DNA of 64,000 nucleotides from Bipolaris cookei (lineage: Eukaryota > Ascomycota > Dothideomycetes > Pleosporales > Pleosporaceae): positions 308,699 through 372,698 of the forward strand of contig NRSV01000032.1 in assembly GCA_002286855.1 (NCBI GenBank), read 5' to 3'. Positions 33,888-44,118 of this stretch are shown here, piece after piece (within the stretch, counting starts at the first letter, position 1; the number at the start of each line of letters is the position of its first letter). The position numbers and the translations under genes were made by a program. The notes under the pieces were generated by a model, which did not search any database, was not told where the DNA came from, and saw only the letters and a program-made list of their open reading frames with translations.

Positions 33888-35400
33888 GAGTGGATATGTA
33901 GGATATGTTTTTCTTTTGGAATACACAACACTGCACTCATGTCTAGTGCCTGCGGAGATTTACACGCATCCAAGATTCTGTATGTACGTTTTGATACACG
34001 CGCAACCAATCACGACCCCCCCCTCTCCTCCTCCCTCCCCCCCACCCATCTCTGTACACGTGCAGGCGAATCGGCCCATTTCTGTGTACTTACATATTAT
34101 ACGTGGGCACGATTCTTTTTACCCGTTCCGCTGGGTTCCCCGATCTGCCTGTACCTTTCGCGTACGACTGCCGTGAACAGAAAAGTGAGGCAAGCTTTTT
34201 TTGGGAATGGACGGGTGTTACAAGACACAACTGGTAAAAGACGGGCTTAGGGCGTGGGTGTCTTGGAACGGGGTCCGGGCAATGTAAGCGCGGAGGATGG
34301 GATGGGATCGGGCAATTGTAGTGGGGGTAGGCGGCTATGTGGGAGTTGGATGTGAAGGTAGCTCAGGGACGGTGGCTTGTATAGTGCGTACATAAAACAG
34401 ATGAAAAAAAAAGCCAGAAAAACCTGTTGAGTGGTTGGTGTGTTTGTCATCACGGAAGGAGCGACTGGTACAAGAGGCCCGATGCTCGAGCAGCAAAGTC
34501 GAGACGAATAACACGGCCAACTGCAGAAGCAACAAGCGCGGGATGCCTCATGCCGAGGCAGAAATAAAATGCATCCATCTGCCAGCCGTGTCTCAGTCAC
34601 GGAGACTAGACGTGGCCATGACCAATTTTTTCCTCTTTCCGTCACGTTGGCCACGGCTGACAAACGCACACGATGTACTTAGCGTATGTGAGTAGTATGT
34701 ATTTGAGCATGTATGTGGCACTGGCTGGGCCGGGCCGGTCACGTTGCAGCGCCCCAAGACAACGGTTCTTACCAAGGCGACGGAAGCATCAAGAGGGCCG
34801 TGCACAAGGCAAGCTGCATGCAAGGACTCCCGTCGCCCGTCGCAAGCTGTCAAGAAGGCCGTGCAGAGTTGCCAGGCCCCAGTGTAGGGTGTTGAGTGGC
34901 CAGACCATGGTGGTGGGGTGGCGGACAGTTGTTTATTACCAACAGCTTTGTCGTGTGGACAGGCCCTGGGAGCGGGGGGGGGGGGCTGGGACTGGGTTGT
35001 GTAGCGAAATGCGGTGTGCATGTCGACGCCCTTGAGATGCGGGGGTTGCTAATCGTACAGCCCTTCGCTTGGCTGGGCGCGTGCCATGGCAATAGTGGAT
35101 GCTTGGGCGAGGGCGACAACGTGTTTGGCTGTATGGCTGTGTGTAAAGACGAAGACTAATGGAGAGTGGGAGAGTGTCAGAGAATAGAGTCTCGTTTGTT
35201 GCTGTAGACATGGGCGCGGGTTGGATGCAGACTTGCGCTTCTTGTCGCCTAATTTGTAAAATGTAACATGTAAACAAGTGTCATTGTCGGCACGTCATAT
35301 GTACTGTAGATCTAGGCGGAATTACTATTACCGCCAGCAGCCATCGGACGAATTCGGAATTCACGACGAGATGGTTGTGCCTGTATTCAGGCGGTGGTTG

Positions 35401-35510
35401 GTGGCGGTAGTGGTGGTAGTGGTGGTAGTGGTGGTAGTGGTGGTAGTGGTGGTAGTGATGGTAGTGGTAATGGTGGTGGTGGTGATGATGATGGTGACGA
35501 TGATGGTGAC
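35401..35510. repeat. (GTGGTGGTA)n minisatellite grading into GAT/GGT triplets
   Basis: About six units of a 9-bp repeat between 35401 and 35460, then imperfect GGT/GAT triplets to about 35510. Confidence 0.9.
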
Positions 35511-36455
35511 ATGCTTCGGGACGGACAGGTGGGAAGTGCAGTGGCGTCACTGTGCTTGCGTGGCTACTTGTATCTATGTATGTACCTACTATCTGATACA
35601 CAGTCGCAATCTGGACAAATGCGGCTGGCTTTCTTGAGCCTTAATTGCGTGGGCCAGCCCAGCACTTGGCAGAGTTTTCGGTGGACCATCCACGGTCCAC
35701 AAGTATGAGGTTAACAATGCGTCGCTTTTGACCTCAGCGCCGTCGGCTGCCAACAGCTGTCGGCCAGGGCCCAGCGACCCAGTGACTTGGCCAATGGCCC
35801 ATAGCCCATGGCCCGCATCTGGCGGCCGCTGCAAATCTCACGCAGCGGTCAACTGGCTCTCGCAACTACTGGTGTACAAAATAAAACATGTCGAAAATCC
35901 CGCAAGCCAGGCCTCATCTAGAAAGCCGTACACGACGGCCGGGCAGTGCACCGTCAACCATGGGTGTACCCCTCGCACAAAGGCAATATTTGACCCGCCA
36001 CTCGTCCCAGCTCTGCCAGTTGGTTTTTCTTTCTTCTTGAAAAAGTCTTGCCGAGCCTGCTACTCGCTGCGCTGCTGGCTTTGTTGGTGCGCAAGTCGCG
36101 GATCCGTCGGCCAACGTCCACCCATCGACATCATCTGCTGCACAGCCACTCTTGTGTGGCTCCCCCAGTGTCCCCGTGAGAGTGCAAGCAAATTCAAAGA
36201 CGCCCTCCACCTCGCACGCCTCAAGACGCCCTTGATCACCGCCTTGCTTCATACGTAGACTACTTCCATTCACAAGCCCACCCCGGCCGCCCGACCACGC
36301 CGCCACCGTGTTTTTGCGCCTCCAGACCCCTCACGCGCACCTGCCCAACCTTGTCTCCACCACCCACCGTCGACGAAGATACGCCGTTTTGACCGCCGTG
36401 CAATAACTCACCCTGGGCTTCTTGCCCGCGAGACACCTGCGTCTCCAAACTACTG

Positions 36456-36558
36456 CTACCACTACTGCTTCTGCTGCTACTATTTCCACTACCACCACCA
36501 CCACTACTACTGCTGCTGCTACTGCTGCTACTGCTGCTACTACCACCGTCACTGCTGC
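36456..36558. repeat. ACC/ACT/CTG triplet-repeat stretch
   Basis: Dense imperfect triplets (CTACCACTACTGCTTCTGCT type) about 85 bp upstream of the kinase start; in one frame it encodes only Thr/Ala, so probably untranslated leader. Confidence 0.7.
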
Positions 36559-36641
36559 CAGAGAGCTCTCGCCGGCCCCCACCCTTTACCTCCAAGCCGT
36601 GTCGCGCATTCCTCGTCTACACCAGACAAAGAGGTACCACT

Positions 36642-38194
36642 ATGGCGGCCCCGACCACCACCAACCCGCCCACCACGACGGCCAAACCCGCCGGCTCTCC
36701 CCCGGCCTCGGCCTCGACTGCATCGTCGGTCCACTCTCAACCAGATACACTTCTGGCTCTTCCACAGGCCGTTAGCCCTGTCGCTCCAGTGAGTCCTACT
36801 CCCACTGTTAGCCACTCCGGCGCAAGTAGTGTGCAAGCTGCCGCTGAAGCGCTGCTCAAACCCAAGAAGCCCACCATGACGTCGCGCATCAGCAGCATGA
36901 TGGGTATCAAGAGCTCTACCAACGTCGACAAGAACGGCGACGTCAAAGCCACAAATGGCGCGACTGCCAACGGCCGTCCCCCGCCAGTGCGCCAGGGCTC
37001 CGTCAACAGGAAAGATGGTCCCATGGCGCCCTACAAGCGCTTCTGGCTCAACGAAGACGGCTCCCATGAACACCACCTCAAGGTTGCCAAGCGCCAGGAG
37101 AAACTCTCAGACATGTTCCAGAACTTAATGCTGGGCAAGAAGAAGGGCGAAGCTCCAGAGGACCAGCCACTGAGTCTCATGTCCAACTGGGTCGATGTTA
37201 TGCGCAACGAAAAGGAGAAACTTGCAGAGCAGAAAAATGCTGTCAATGCACTCCCCCAGACGTTGGTCCAAAAGTACGGCAAGTGCCAAGAGGTTGTTGG
37301 CCGTGGAGCCTTTGGTATTGTTCGTGTCGCACACAAGCAGGACCCCAAGGACTCAAAACGAGAGCAACTATATGCCGTCAAGGAGTTCAAGCAAAGACCT
37401 GGCGAGTCTGCCAAGCGATATCAAAAGCGTCTGACATCTGAATTTTGTATATCCTCCTCCATGCAACATCCCAACGTCATCACCACGCTCGATCTGCTCC
37501 AGGACGAAAAGGGCACATATTGTGAAGTCATGGAGTATTGCTCTGGTGGTGATTTGTATACTCTGGTCCTCGCCGCCGGCCAGCTCGAAGTTGCCGAGGC
37601 TGACTGCTTCTTCAAGCAGCTAATGCGCGGTGTGGAGTATATGCATGAGATGGGTGTCGCACATCGCGATTTAAAACCCGAAAACCTGCTCTTGACAACC
37701 CATGGTTCCATCAAAATTACCGACTTTGGTAACGGCGAGTGCTTCCGTATGGCTTGGGAAAAAGAGGCTCACATGACTGCTGGCCTGTGTGGCTCAGCTC
37801 CTTATATCGCGCCTGAAGAGTACGTTGACAAGGAATTTGACCCCCGTGCTGTCGACGTGTGGGCCTGTGGTATCATCTACATGGCCATGAGGACGGGCCG
37901 CCACCTGTGGCGTGTTGCCCAAAAGGGCGAAGACGAGTTCTTCGACCGCTACCTCGAGGATCGCAAACAGGAAGAGGGATACCGACCTATTGAGGTTTTG
38001 CGAAGAGTGAGTCACAATGCTTTACAAACTGCTACTAGGAATAGCCGCTAACACAAATCTAGCGACAATGTCGTAACGTTATCTACTCAATTCTCGATCC
38101 TATACCCGCCCGTCGTTTGACAGCGCACCAAGTCCTTGCTTCGGAGTGGGTTTCCGAGGCCAAAGTCTGCCGCGCAGGCAACGAAGGCTTCTAA
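36642..38194 (+). CDS. HAL-type serine/threonine kinase (Sat4/Hal4-like)
   Basis: Two exons, 36642-38006 and 38063-38194, giving 498 residues; the 56-bp intron starts GTGAGT and has a GCTAACA branch site before CTAG. The N-terminal 200 residues are Ser/Thr/Pro-rich and disordered. The kinase domain (about 210-490) has VVGRGAFGIVRVAH, YAVKEFK, HRDLKPENLL, TDFGNGE in place of the usual DFG-containing segment's ending, and APYIAPEEY. The distinctive RMAWEKEAHMTAGLCGSAPYIAPEE activation segment marks the fungal HAL/NPR family, regulators of potassium transport (Trk1/Trk2) and nutrient permeases. The second exon supplies the end of kinase subdomain XI (RQCRNVIYSILDPIPARRLTA). Confidence 0.92.
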
Positions 38195-38823
38195 ACCAAC
38201 TCTACCCAGGCTGGTCCTTCTTATTTTTAGCCTTTTGCCGCGGCTCCTTTAACACCTTCTCATCTTTGGCCATTTTCTCCTGGATGTTTGCCTTCATTTC
38301 TTACTCGACTTGGATTTCTTTTTTTTGGACATACCCCTTTTACGCTTGGTCCCATAGTATAGCGAAACCGTTGGGCACCGGCACTTCTTGCACTCGTATG
38401 GCGTTTTCTTTCAGTAACAACACGGATCACCATAACGATACACATGAGTACTAGACGATGGCGCATGGTGGGGAGGAGCAATGGGCTGTCCTGATCGAGC
38501 TGGCGGCTGGTATGTCTTTTGGCTGGGCGGTTGGATGATTGGGCATAGACCTTCGACAACTGGTAATCGGTTTTGGTTGATAACCTGCTTGTGGATCACG
38601 TGCAGGACGGTAGTCTTGATGGGATGATTATACGAACAGCACGCAATCTTGTACATGAGCGTGTCGCGTGCCACGCTACGACCCTCTGGTTGAGTCTTTG
38701 CATGCCTCTCCTTTGGTTTTGGTCTTGGTTGGGAAATGGGCTCAGTACTGTATGTGACATAATGCCCTCATGCTCTTGGGATTTATGATTGAAGCATAAG
38801 AATACAAAAACAATAATCGTATA
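38195..38823. other. 3' flank of the HAL kinase to the pogo element
   Basis: T-rich sequence (38200-38340) and AT-rich sequence without a protein-like frame; ends in the TA target site of the element at 38824. Confidence 0.4.
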
Positions 38824-38887
38824 GCGTGGTTCACAAGCGAATCGGTCACGCCCCACCAGCGCGCCAACGTCGACACTACAACGTGTC

Positions 38888-40057
38888 ATGTTTCAACAAT
38901 ATACTGCTCAAACTTTATATACTGAATCAGATCTTCAGCTTGCTCTTTTTGGTATCCAATCGCAACGTGTTCAAAGCCAAAGACGTGCGTCCTCTATCTA
39001 TAACGTACCTCAAAGTACTTTATCTGACCGACGCGCTGGAAAGCGCTCTTGACGCAACTGCGAAGCAAACTCAAAGCGCCTAAATAAGCTAGAAGAGGAG
39101 GCTGTAGTTAGGCGTATTCTTGAAGAGTCTGCGCGAGGATTTGCGCCTACAAAGGCTGACGTTTGAGCAATGGCTGATAAACTATTGCTTGAGCGGGAGA
39201 GCAACCCTGTTAGTAAGAACTGGGTTGATAACTTTGTTAAGCAAACTCCTGAGCTCCGTACGCACTGGAGCCGTCCTTATGATCACCAGCGAGCTACCTG
39301 CGAGGACCCAGCGGCTGTCCAGCGCTGGTTCGATCTAGTTAAGGCGACAAAACAAAAGTGGGGTATTGTGGATGACGATATCTATAACTTTGATGAAACT
39401 GGCTTTATAATAGGCAAGAGTTTATCACAGTTAGTTATCACAGGCTCTAAAAGATATGGAGGCGCAGACACCACGCAACGCGCACGAAGTCGAGGCTCAA
39501 AGTACTCTCATTCGACAGAGAATAAGAAATTGCCGTGGGTCTTCTGCAAGTTCTCTCGACGAGAAGGTTGCACAGTAAAGTAAAGGGGCTCATCAAATGG
39601 CACATAAGATGACGCTTATGATGGAGCAAATGGCTAGCCTTCAAGAAGCTCTAGACGAGGCAAATAAGCGAAAGAGCCGNTAAGAAATTGCCGTGGGTCT
39701 TCTGCAAGTTCTCTCGACGAGAAGGTTGCACAGTAAAGTAAAGGGGCTCATCAAATGACACATAAGATGACGCTTATGATGGAGCAAATGGCTAGCCTTC
39801 AAGAAGCTCTAGACGAGGCAAATAAGCGAAAGAGCCGGAAGCGGCGATACGTACGAACAGAAGAGACTCTTACTATAGGCGAGGCACAAGAAGTATTAGC
39901 TGAACAGGCGAGTAGCAGTCGTGGCAACAGTGAGAACACGTCCAAGAGGGTGCAAGGAGAGAGGCGGTGCGAGCGTTGCAAGCAGACTGGACACAACACT
40001 CGTACCTGCGCAGTTGAGATAGATAGTGCTAGTAACAGTGGCAATTCTCATAATTAA
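38888..40057 (+). pseudogene. transposase remnant of copy 3
   Basis: ATG at 38888 opens the N-terminal DNA-binding region (QSQRRASSIYNVPQSTLSDRRAG). A frameshift falls near 39045, and the frame then continues as KLEEEAVVRRILEESARG, a TGA at about 39163, NPVSKNWVDNFVKQTPELR and NFDETGFIIGK (first catalytic Asp kept). A deletion joins VITGS to the C-terminal TPRNAHEVEAQSTLIRQR region, removing the second and third acidic residues. The end from about 39755 is intact and closes with CERCKQTGHNTRTC. The protein is certainly inactive. Confidence 0.85.
39523..39837. repeat. 157-bp direct duplication joined by an N, probable assembly artefact
   Basis: 39523-39679 and 39681-39837 are two 157-bp copies differing at one visible base (AAATGGCACAT versus AAATGACACAT), separated only by the ambiguous base at 39680. 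This looks like two contig ends placed side by side with their overlap unmerged. Confidence 0.85.
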
Positions 40058-40176
40058 TCTAGTATACCGCAATAGTTTATTGATTGTGATAAAAGTGCGT
40101 AATATTGTCTTAACGTTGGCGCGCTGGCGGGGCGTGACCGACTCGCTTGGGTGACCGACTCGCTTGTGAATCACGT

Positions 40177-40519
40177 TATGTATGTATCTGATGAGAAATC
40201 CACATGACAAGATAGATGGCAAGAGTTGTGGTTGCTATATTAAGCCTTCATGTTGTGCTCTTGGCAGCGTCATTGGCTTCGCTAAATATTGCGCTGTGCT
40301 GAAGCAATTCACCCATGGAAGCGGTGAAACAGCCACACGTGTCAGACCCGAACGCCTGTTCACGCCGCGCATTCCTCCGTGGCTGTGCTTTCCCCCCAGG
40401 ACTTGGGAGGTACCCCATGTCATCCATCTCTAATATCGGACAGGCCACCTGGAACTATCCCAGGCCTCCATCTGCCACCTGGCACTGTAACCTGCTTGCG
40501 CAAGACATGCACCCAAGCA
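40177..40519. other. upstream region of the SUN-like gene
   Basis: 343 bp between the transposon end and the chosen start at 40520. An in-frame open stretch extends upstream to a GTG at 40379, but it lacks an ATG and is Pro-rich with no signal-peptide character. Confidence 0.4.
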
Positions 40520-43500
40520 ATGCTCACGACCGGCGCCTCGATCCATAATTGGACCATCCTTTTGCTGCTATGCAGTACATCCACTTCGGTACTCGCTGAG
40601 ACGGCGGCGAATGAGACGACGACTGCTGAACAAAGCGCTGCTGGTGCATATTCAGGTGCCACGATACACCATACCTCGCAAGTCACTTCGTTGCCTTTGC
40701 CTTCGCCCCTGTCCACACGAAGGTACTCCGACAGCGAGAGCACCTCTCCGTACCGCACCATCAACTACATTACACATACGCTACCGCAGCAATGCGCAAA
40801 GACAAGCTGGTCGGCGCCAGGAGAGACGGCCACTGTGAATGGTACAGGCGTTGAAGGAGGGGCCATCGCGGGTCTGCAAACTTCAGTCTCTGGGATATGG
40901 GAGGGGTCCGAGGGCATCGCAAACGAGGAGAGAAAGAACACCCACTCGGACGCATCATCACAACCAGACGCGACTGGCGCGGCGCCAAGTACAGCAAGCA
41001 GTGGTACCGAAGGCACGCAGCCGGAGCTAGAGCTCGAGGTAGACTCGCCTTTTGACAATGCAAACTTTTTGTCGTTTGAGGAGTGGAAGAAGAAGAATCT
41101 GGCCAAGGCGGGTCAGTCACCTGAGAATGTCGGTCAGGGCAGGCCGGCAGCATCAAATCAAGCTCCTCGTCGGCGACCCGTCAATGTCAACGCTCTGGAC
41201 TCGTTCGGCGATGAGGGTGAAATCTCGATTGATTTTAGCGGGTTTGGACGCCCAGAAGACGGGAGCGTAGCAAACGGTCTTCAGCAAGCCAGGCACAATG
41301 CTGAGGCTACCAGGGCTGCGAACGGCGACGGCAAAGTGGCTCCAGGTTCGTGGGCGCTAAGCAAAGACGCTGGCAAGACGTGCAAGGAACGATTCAACTA
41401 CGCCTCCTTTGACTGCGCTGCCACAGTTCTCAAAGCTAACAAACAGGCAAAAAGCTCTTCTTCGATTTTGGTCGAAAACAAAGACAGCTACATGCTGAAC
41501 ATATGTTCGGCCGACAACAAGTTCCTCATAGTTGAGTTGTGCGACGACATCTTGGTAGATACTGTTGTTCTTGCCAACTATGAGTTTTTTTCGTCCATGT
41601 TCCGACATTTTAGAGTCAGCGTGTCAGACCGTTATCCTGTGAAGATGGAAAAGTGGCGGACCCTGGGCACGTTCGAAGCACGCAACTCTCGCGACATTCA
41701 GCCTTTTCTCATCACCGAGCCACAGATTTGGGCGAGATATCTTCGCGTCGAGTTTTTGACGCAGTACGGAAATGAATACTATTGTCCACTTAGCTTACTA
41801 CGTATACACGGCACTACAATGTTGGAGCAATTTAGACAAGAAGAGGAAGAGGCGAGAGGAATTGATGATGACGAAGATCTGGAGGCTGATGGCGTCGAAG
41901 TCAAGAAACCGGCAGTGGACAGCGGGCCGTTGCCTCCAGAGGATATACCCATCGAAGCTTTCAAGGACAATGGTGCGAGCTTTGTGACATCACAGATCAT
42001 CGATAAAACCAGTCATCAGAGTACTTCCGAGCATTATACGGAACCGGATCCTCCCAGCCCGTCCTCTGAGGCCTATGGCTCGTCTACAGTTGCAAATGAG
42101 CAATCAGCTGGTCAAATGACTGATGTGCCCCAGAATCAACAGGCCTCAGAACAGAGCTCAGCTTCCTCGCCAGCCCCTACGGACAACTTGAGAGACTTGA
42201 ATATAACAGCTCTTGGAGAAAACAGTGCCCCCACTGCAACTTCAACAATCGACAAGGCAGAGGCCTCATCCCTAGTTCACGGCTCCACAACCGACTCCGT
42301 GGCGATCACATCGCCATCTGCACCACCCAATGACAATCCCACGACTTCCTCAATCGAATCGATAGCGTCAGGATCTTTAAGTAGTTCGTTAGCCAAATTT
42401 TCTAGTGATGGCACAGTCGTTCCTCCACAAGCGCAGTCGCAAGGACGGGGCTCGGCTACGCAGCCCAATGCTCCTACGCCATCCACTCAAGAGTCGTTCT
42501 TCAAGTCGATACATAAGCGCCTTCAGTATCTTGAGGCTAATAGCACGCTCTCATTGCAGTACATCGAGGAACAGTCCCGTGCGCTCCGGGACGCGTTCAT
42601 GAAAGTAGAGAAGCGGCAGCTGGCAAAGACTGAAAAATTCCTAGATCACCTCAATAGTACAGTGATGATAGAGCTCAAAAGCTTCCGCAACATGTATGAT
42701 CAGCTGTGGCAGAGCACAGTGATTGAGCTGGAGAGTATGAAGGAGCGACAAAAGTCTGAGATTAGCGAGATTGGCACTAGGCTGAGTTTGCTGGCAGACG
42801 AGCTCGTTTGGCAAAAGAGAATGGCCGTAGTACAGTCTACGCTGCTACTTTTGTGCCTTGGTTTAGTGCTCTTTGTACGGTCCGGCACGCTTGGATCCAG
42901 TGCAGATGTCCCGATTGTGCACCAACTAGGCAGCAAGTACACAAGCTTCTTCGAGACGTCGCCGACACGCAGCACACCCAATACGGCGGGCATGGCGCGG
43001 CGCCGCAGTACCTTCCGCAAAATGTGGAAAAGCGACACCTCCGTCGGCCTCAGTGACCACCACAGCGACGCCGAAACAGACGGTCTACGCAGCCCTGTAC
43101 AAGCCGAATGCAGCTCCCCGATCCCAGACACCCCCATCGCCCGCCGCCGCGGCAGCAGTCTCTCCCCCCGCCTCGACAGCATGCAATCCACACCCGTCCG
43201 CGAATACAACCACGACAACATGCCTCCAACGCCCATGTCCGAAGACCAAGCCACGCGCATTCAGGTTTTAGCCACACAATCCGGTCCCGCAACTCCCAAC
43301 GGAACCCGTGATAGCCGCCCCTCGTGGGAAGAAGTCGATCGCGCAATAGACTTACTCAAGGCTGAAGAACAGAACCAGGAACCGCTTTCTCCCACTTCAT
43401 CTCCGTCGTCGTCGTCGCAGCAACATCTTCAGTCGGAGGGTAGAGAGCGTGTTGGCGGTGGAATAGGAAAGAAGAAGAAGAAGAGGAGTCCGCTGAGGAG

Positions 43501-43576
43501 AGCACATAGTCAGTATGATGATGATGATGATGATGATGGGGGTGAAGAGGTGCTTGGGGAGATTCGGGGAGGGTAA
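40520..43576 (+). CDS. SUN-like (SLP1/osteopotentia-type) membrane protein
   Basis: Single exon of 1018 residues from ATG 40520, chosen because it begins a signal peptide (NWTILLLLCSTSTSVLA, about residues 10-26). Order: Ser/Thr-rich lumenal region; SLP1-type SUN-like domain at about residues 286-440 (YASFDCAATVLKANK, LIVELCDDILVDTVVLANYEFFSS, RYLRVEFLTQYGNEYYCPLSLLRI); acidic Ser/Thr-rich linker; coiled coil at about 660-765 (LEANSTLSLQYIEEQSRALRD); one transmembrane segment at about 767-788 (VVQSTLLLLCLGLVLFV); and a basic, Ser-rich cytosolic tail ending in a poly-Asp run (43518-43538). In yeast Slp1 partners Emp65 at the ER in protein folding quality control. It lies only 343 bp from a transposon. 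Confidence 0.9.
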   Translation: MLTTGASIHNWTILLLLCSTSTSVLAETAANETTTAEQSAAGAYSGATIHHTSQVTSLPLPSPLSTRRYSDSESTSPYRTINYITHTLPQQCAKTSWSAPGETATVNGTGVEGGAIAGLQTSVSGIWEGSEGIANEERKNTHSDASSQPDATGAAPSTASSGTEGTQPELELEVDSPFDNANFLSFEEWKKKNLAKAGQSPENVGQGRPAASNQAPRRRPVNVNALDSFGDEGEISIDFSGFGRPEDGSVANGLQQARHNAEATRAANGDGKVAPGSWALSKDAGKTCKERFNYASFDCAATVLKANKQAKSSSSILVENKDSYMLNICSADNKFLIVELCDDILVDTVVLANYEFFSSMFRHFRVSVSDRYPVKMEKWRTLGTFEARNSRDIQPFLITEPQIWARYLRVEFLTQYGNEYYCPLSLLRIHGTTMLEQFRQEEEEARGIDDDEDLEADGVEVKKPAVDSGPLPPEDIPIEAFKDNGASFVTSQIIDKTSHQSTSEHYTEPDPPSPSSEAYGSSTVANEQSAGQMTDVPQNQQASEQSSASSPAPTDNLRDLNITALGENSAPTATSTIDKAEASSLVHGSTTDSVAITSPSAPPNDNPTTSSIESIASGSLSSSLAKFSSDGTVVPPQAQSQGRGSATQPNAPTPSTQESFFKSIHKRLQYLEANSTLSLQYIEEQSRALRDAFMKVEKRQLAKTEKFLDHLNSTVMIELKSFRNMYDQLWQSTVIELESMKERQKSEISEIGTRLSLLADELVWQKRMAVVQSTLLLLCLGLVLFVRSGTLGSSADVPIVHQLGSKYTSFFETSPTRSTPNTAGMARRRSTFRKMWKSDTSVGLSDHHSDAETDGLRSPVQAECSSPIPDTPIARRRGSSLSPRLDSMQSTPVREYNHDNMPPTPMSEDQATRIQVLATQSGPATPNGTRDSRPSWEEVDRAIDLLKAEEQNQEPLSPTSSPSSSSQQHLQSEGRERVGGGIGKKKKKRSPLRRAHSQYDDDDDDDGGEEVLGEIRGG

Positions 43577-44118
43577 GTAACTGAGAAGGGAGAGGGGAGG
43601 AGTACGGAGTAAGTGATTGTTTTACAGAACTTGAGTGGGGCTGGGTGGAATTTGAAAGAGCGACCCTTTTTTTCTTTTTTCCTTTTCTTTCCCGATGCGG
43701 GCGTTGGGCCAATCTTGCATGGAGTAGGTGTTGTTGTTGTTTTTTTTGCTTCTTTTGTTTCGACGCATGATGATACACCGGTATTCCTTTGTTTGTTTTT
43801 TAAAAAAAAAACCCTTGTTGAAAAAGTCTGGACAGCAGTCTTTTGCATACAGTGCTGGCACGCGTGGATGGACGAGTAACGGCATGACTGTATGCCTGTA
43901 GATGAAATAGCAAGCTATGCCATTCTCTGCATTGGACTATGTAGCTACAGTCTCAAGCGCCTACTGATTACTTTTCCTTGGTTCTGCTTACTCGGTGTGA
44001 CAATGCTTGATGTGGTGCAACTCCACCTCACCGTACCGCAACTACAAACTTTGTATTCTTTTTTTTTTTTGGAAATCACCATAAATGCTCCACTTTCTAA
44101 ATCAATAGAGCAAGCAAT
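43577..44118. other. intergenic between convergent genes
   Basis: Homopolymer-rich (T7-T8 near 43670-43750, A9 near 43801, T12 near 44058). No gene is supported. Confidence 0.4.

Larger units (their letters stand above)
33888..36641. other. 2.7-kb intergenic region with simple repeats
   Basis: No convincing gene. Contains a G11 tract near 34974-34984, a (GTGGTGGTA)n minisatellite at 35401-35510 and a triplet-rich stretch at 36456-36558, and is CT-rich just before the HAL-type kinase. Long frames here are low complexity (poly-Val, poly-His, poly-Ser) and follow the repeats. Much of the right half is probably the promoter and leader of the kinase. Confidence 0.45.
38824..40176 (+). mobile_element. 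internally deleted pogo-type element, copy 3
   Basis: The left end GCGTGGTTCACAAGCGAATCGGTCACGCC and right end (inverted) ACGTGATTCACAAGCGAGTCGGTCACCC form terminal repeats of about 28 bp with few mismatches, flanked on both sides by TA (38822-38823 and 40177-40178). The right subterminal region repeats GTGACCGACTCGCTTG twice. The body has lost most of the DDE core. Subtracting the 158-bp duplication at 39523-39837 leaves about 1.2 kb, against 1.84 kb for copy 1. Confidence 0.85.

Noticed and set aside
35278..35637. Frames with poly-Val, poly-His or poly-Gly-Ser
   Set aside because: Their length comes from the GTGGTGGTA minisatellite, not from a conserved protein.
36260..36595. 111-codon minus-strand Ser/Gly-rich frame
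   Set aside because: Composed of triplet repeats upstream of the HAL-type kinase.
40379..40519. Upstream extension of the SUN-like protein from a GTG
   Set aside because: No ATG, no leader-like composition, and the signal peptide begins at the ATG at 40520.
42700..43260. 186-codon minus-strand frame inside the SUN-like gene
   Set aside because: Antisense to a clearly coding exon, with no recognisable features.
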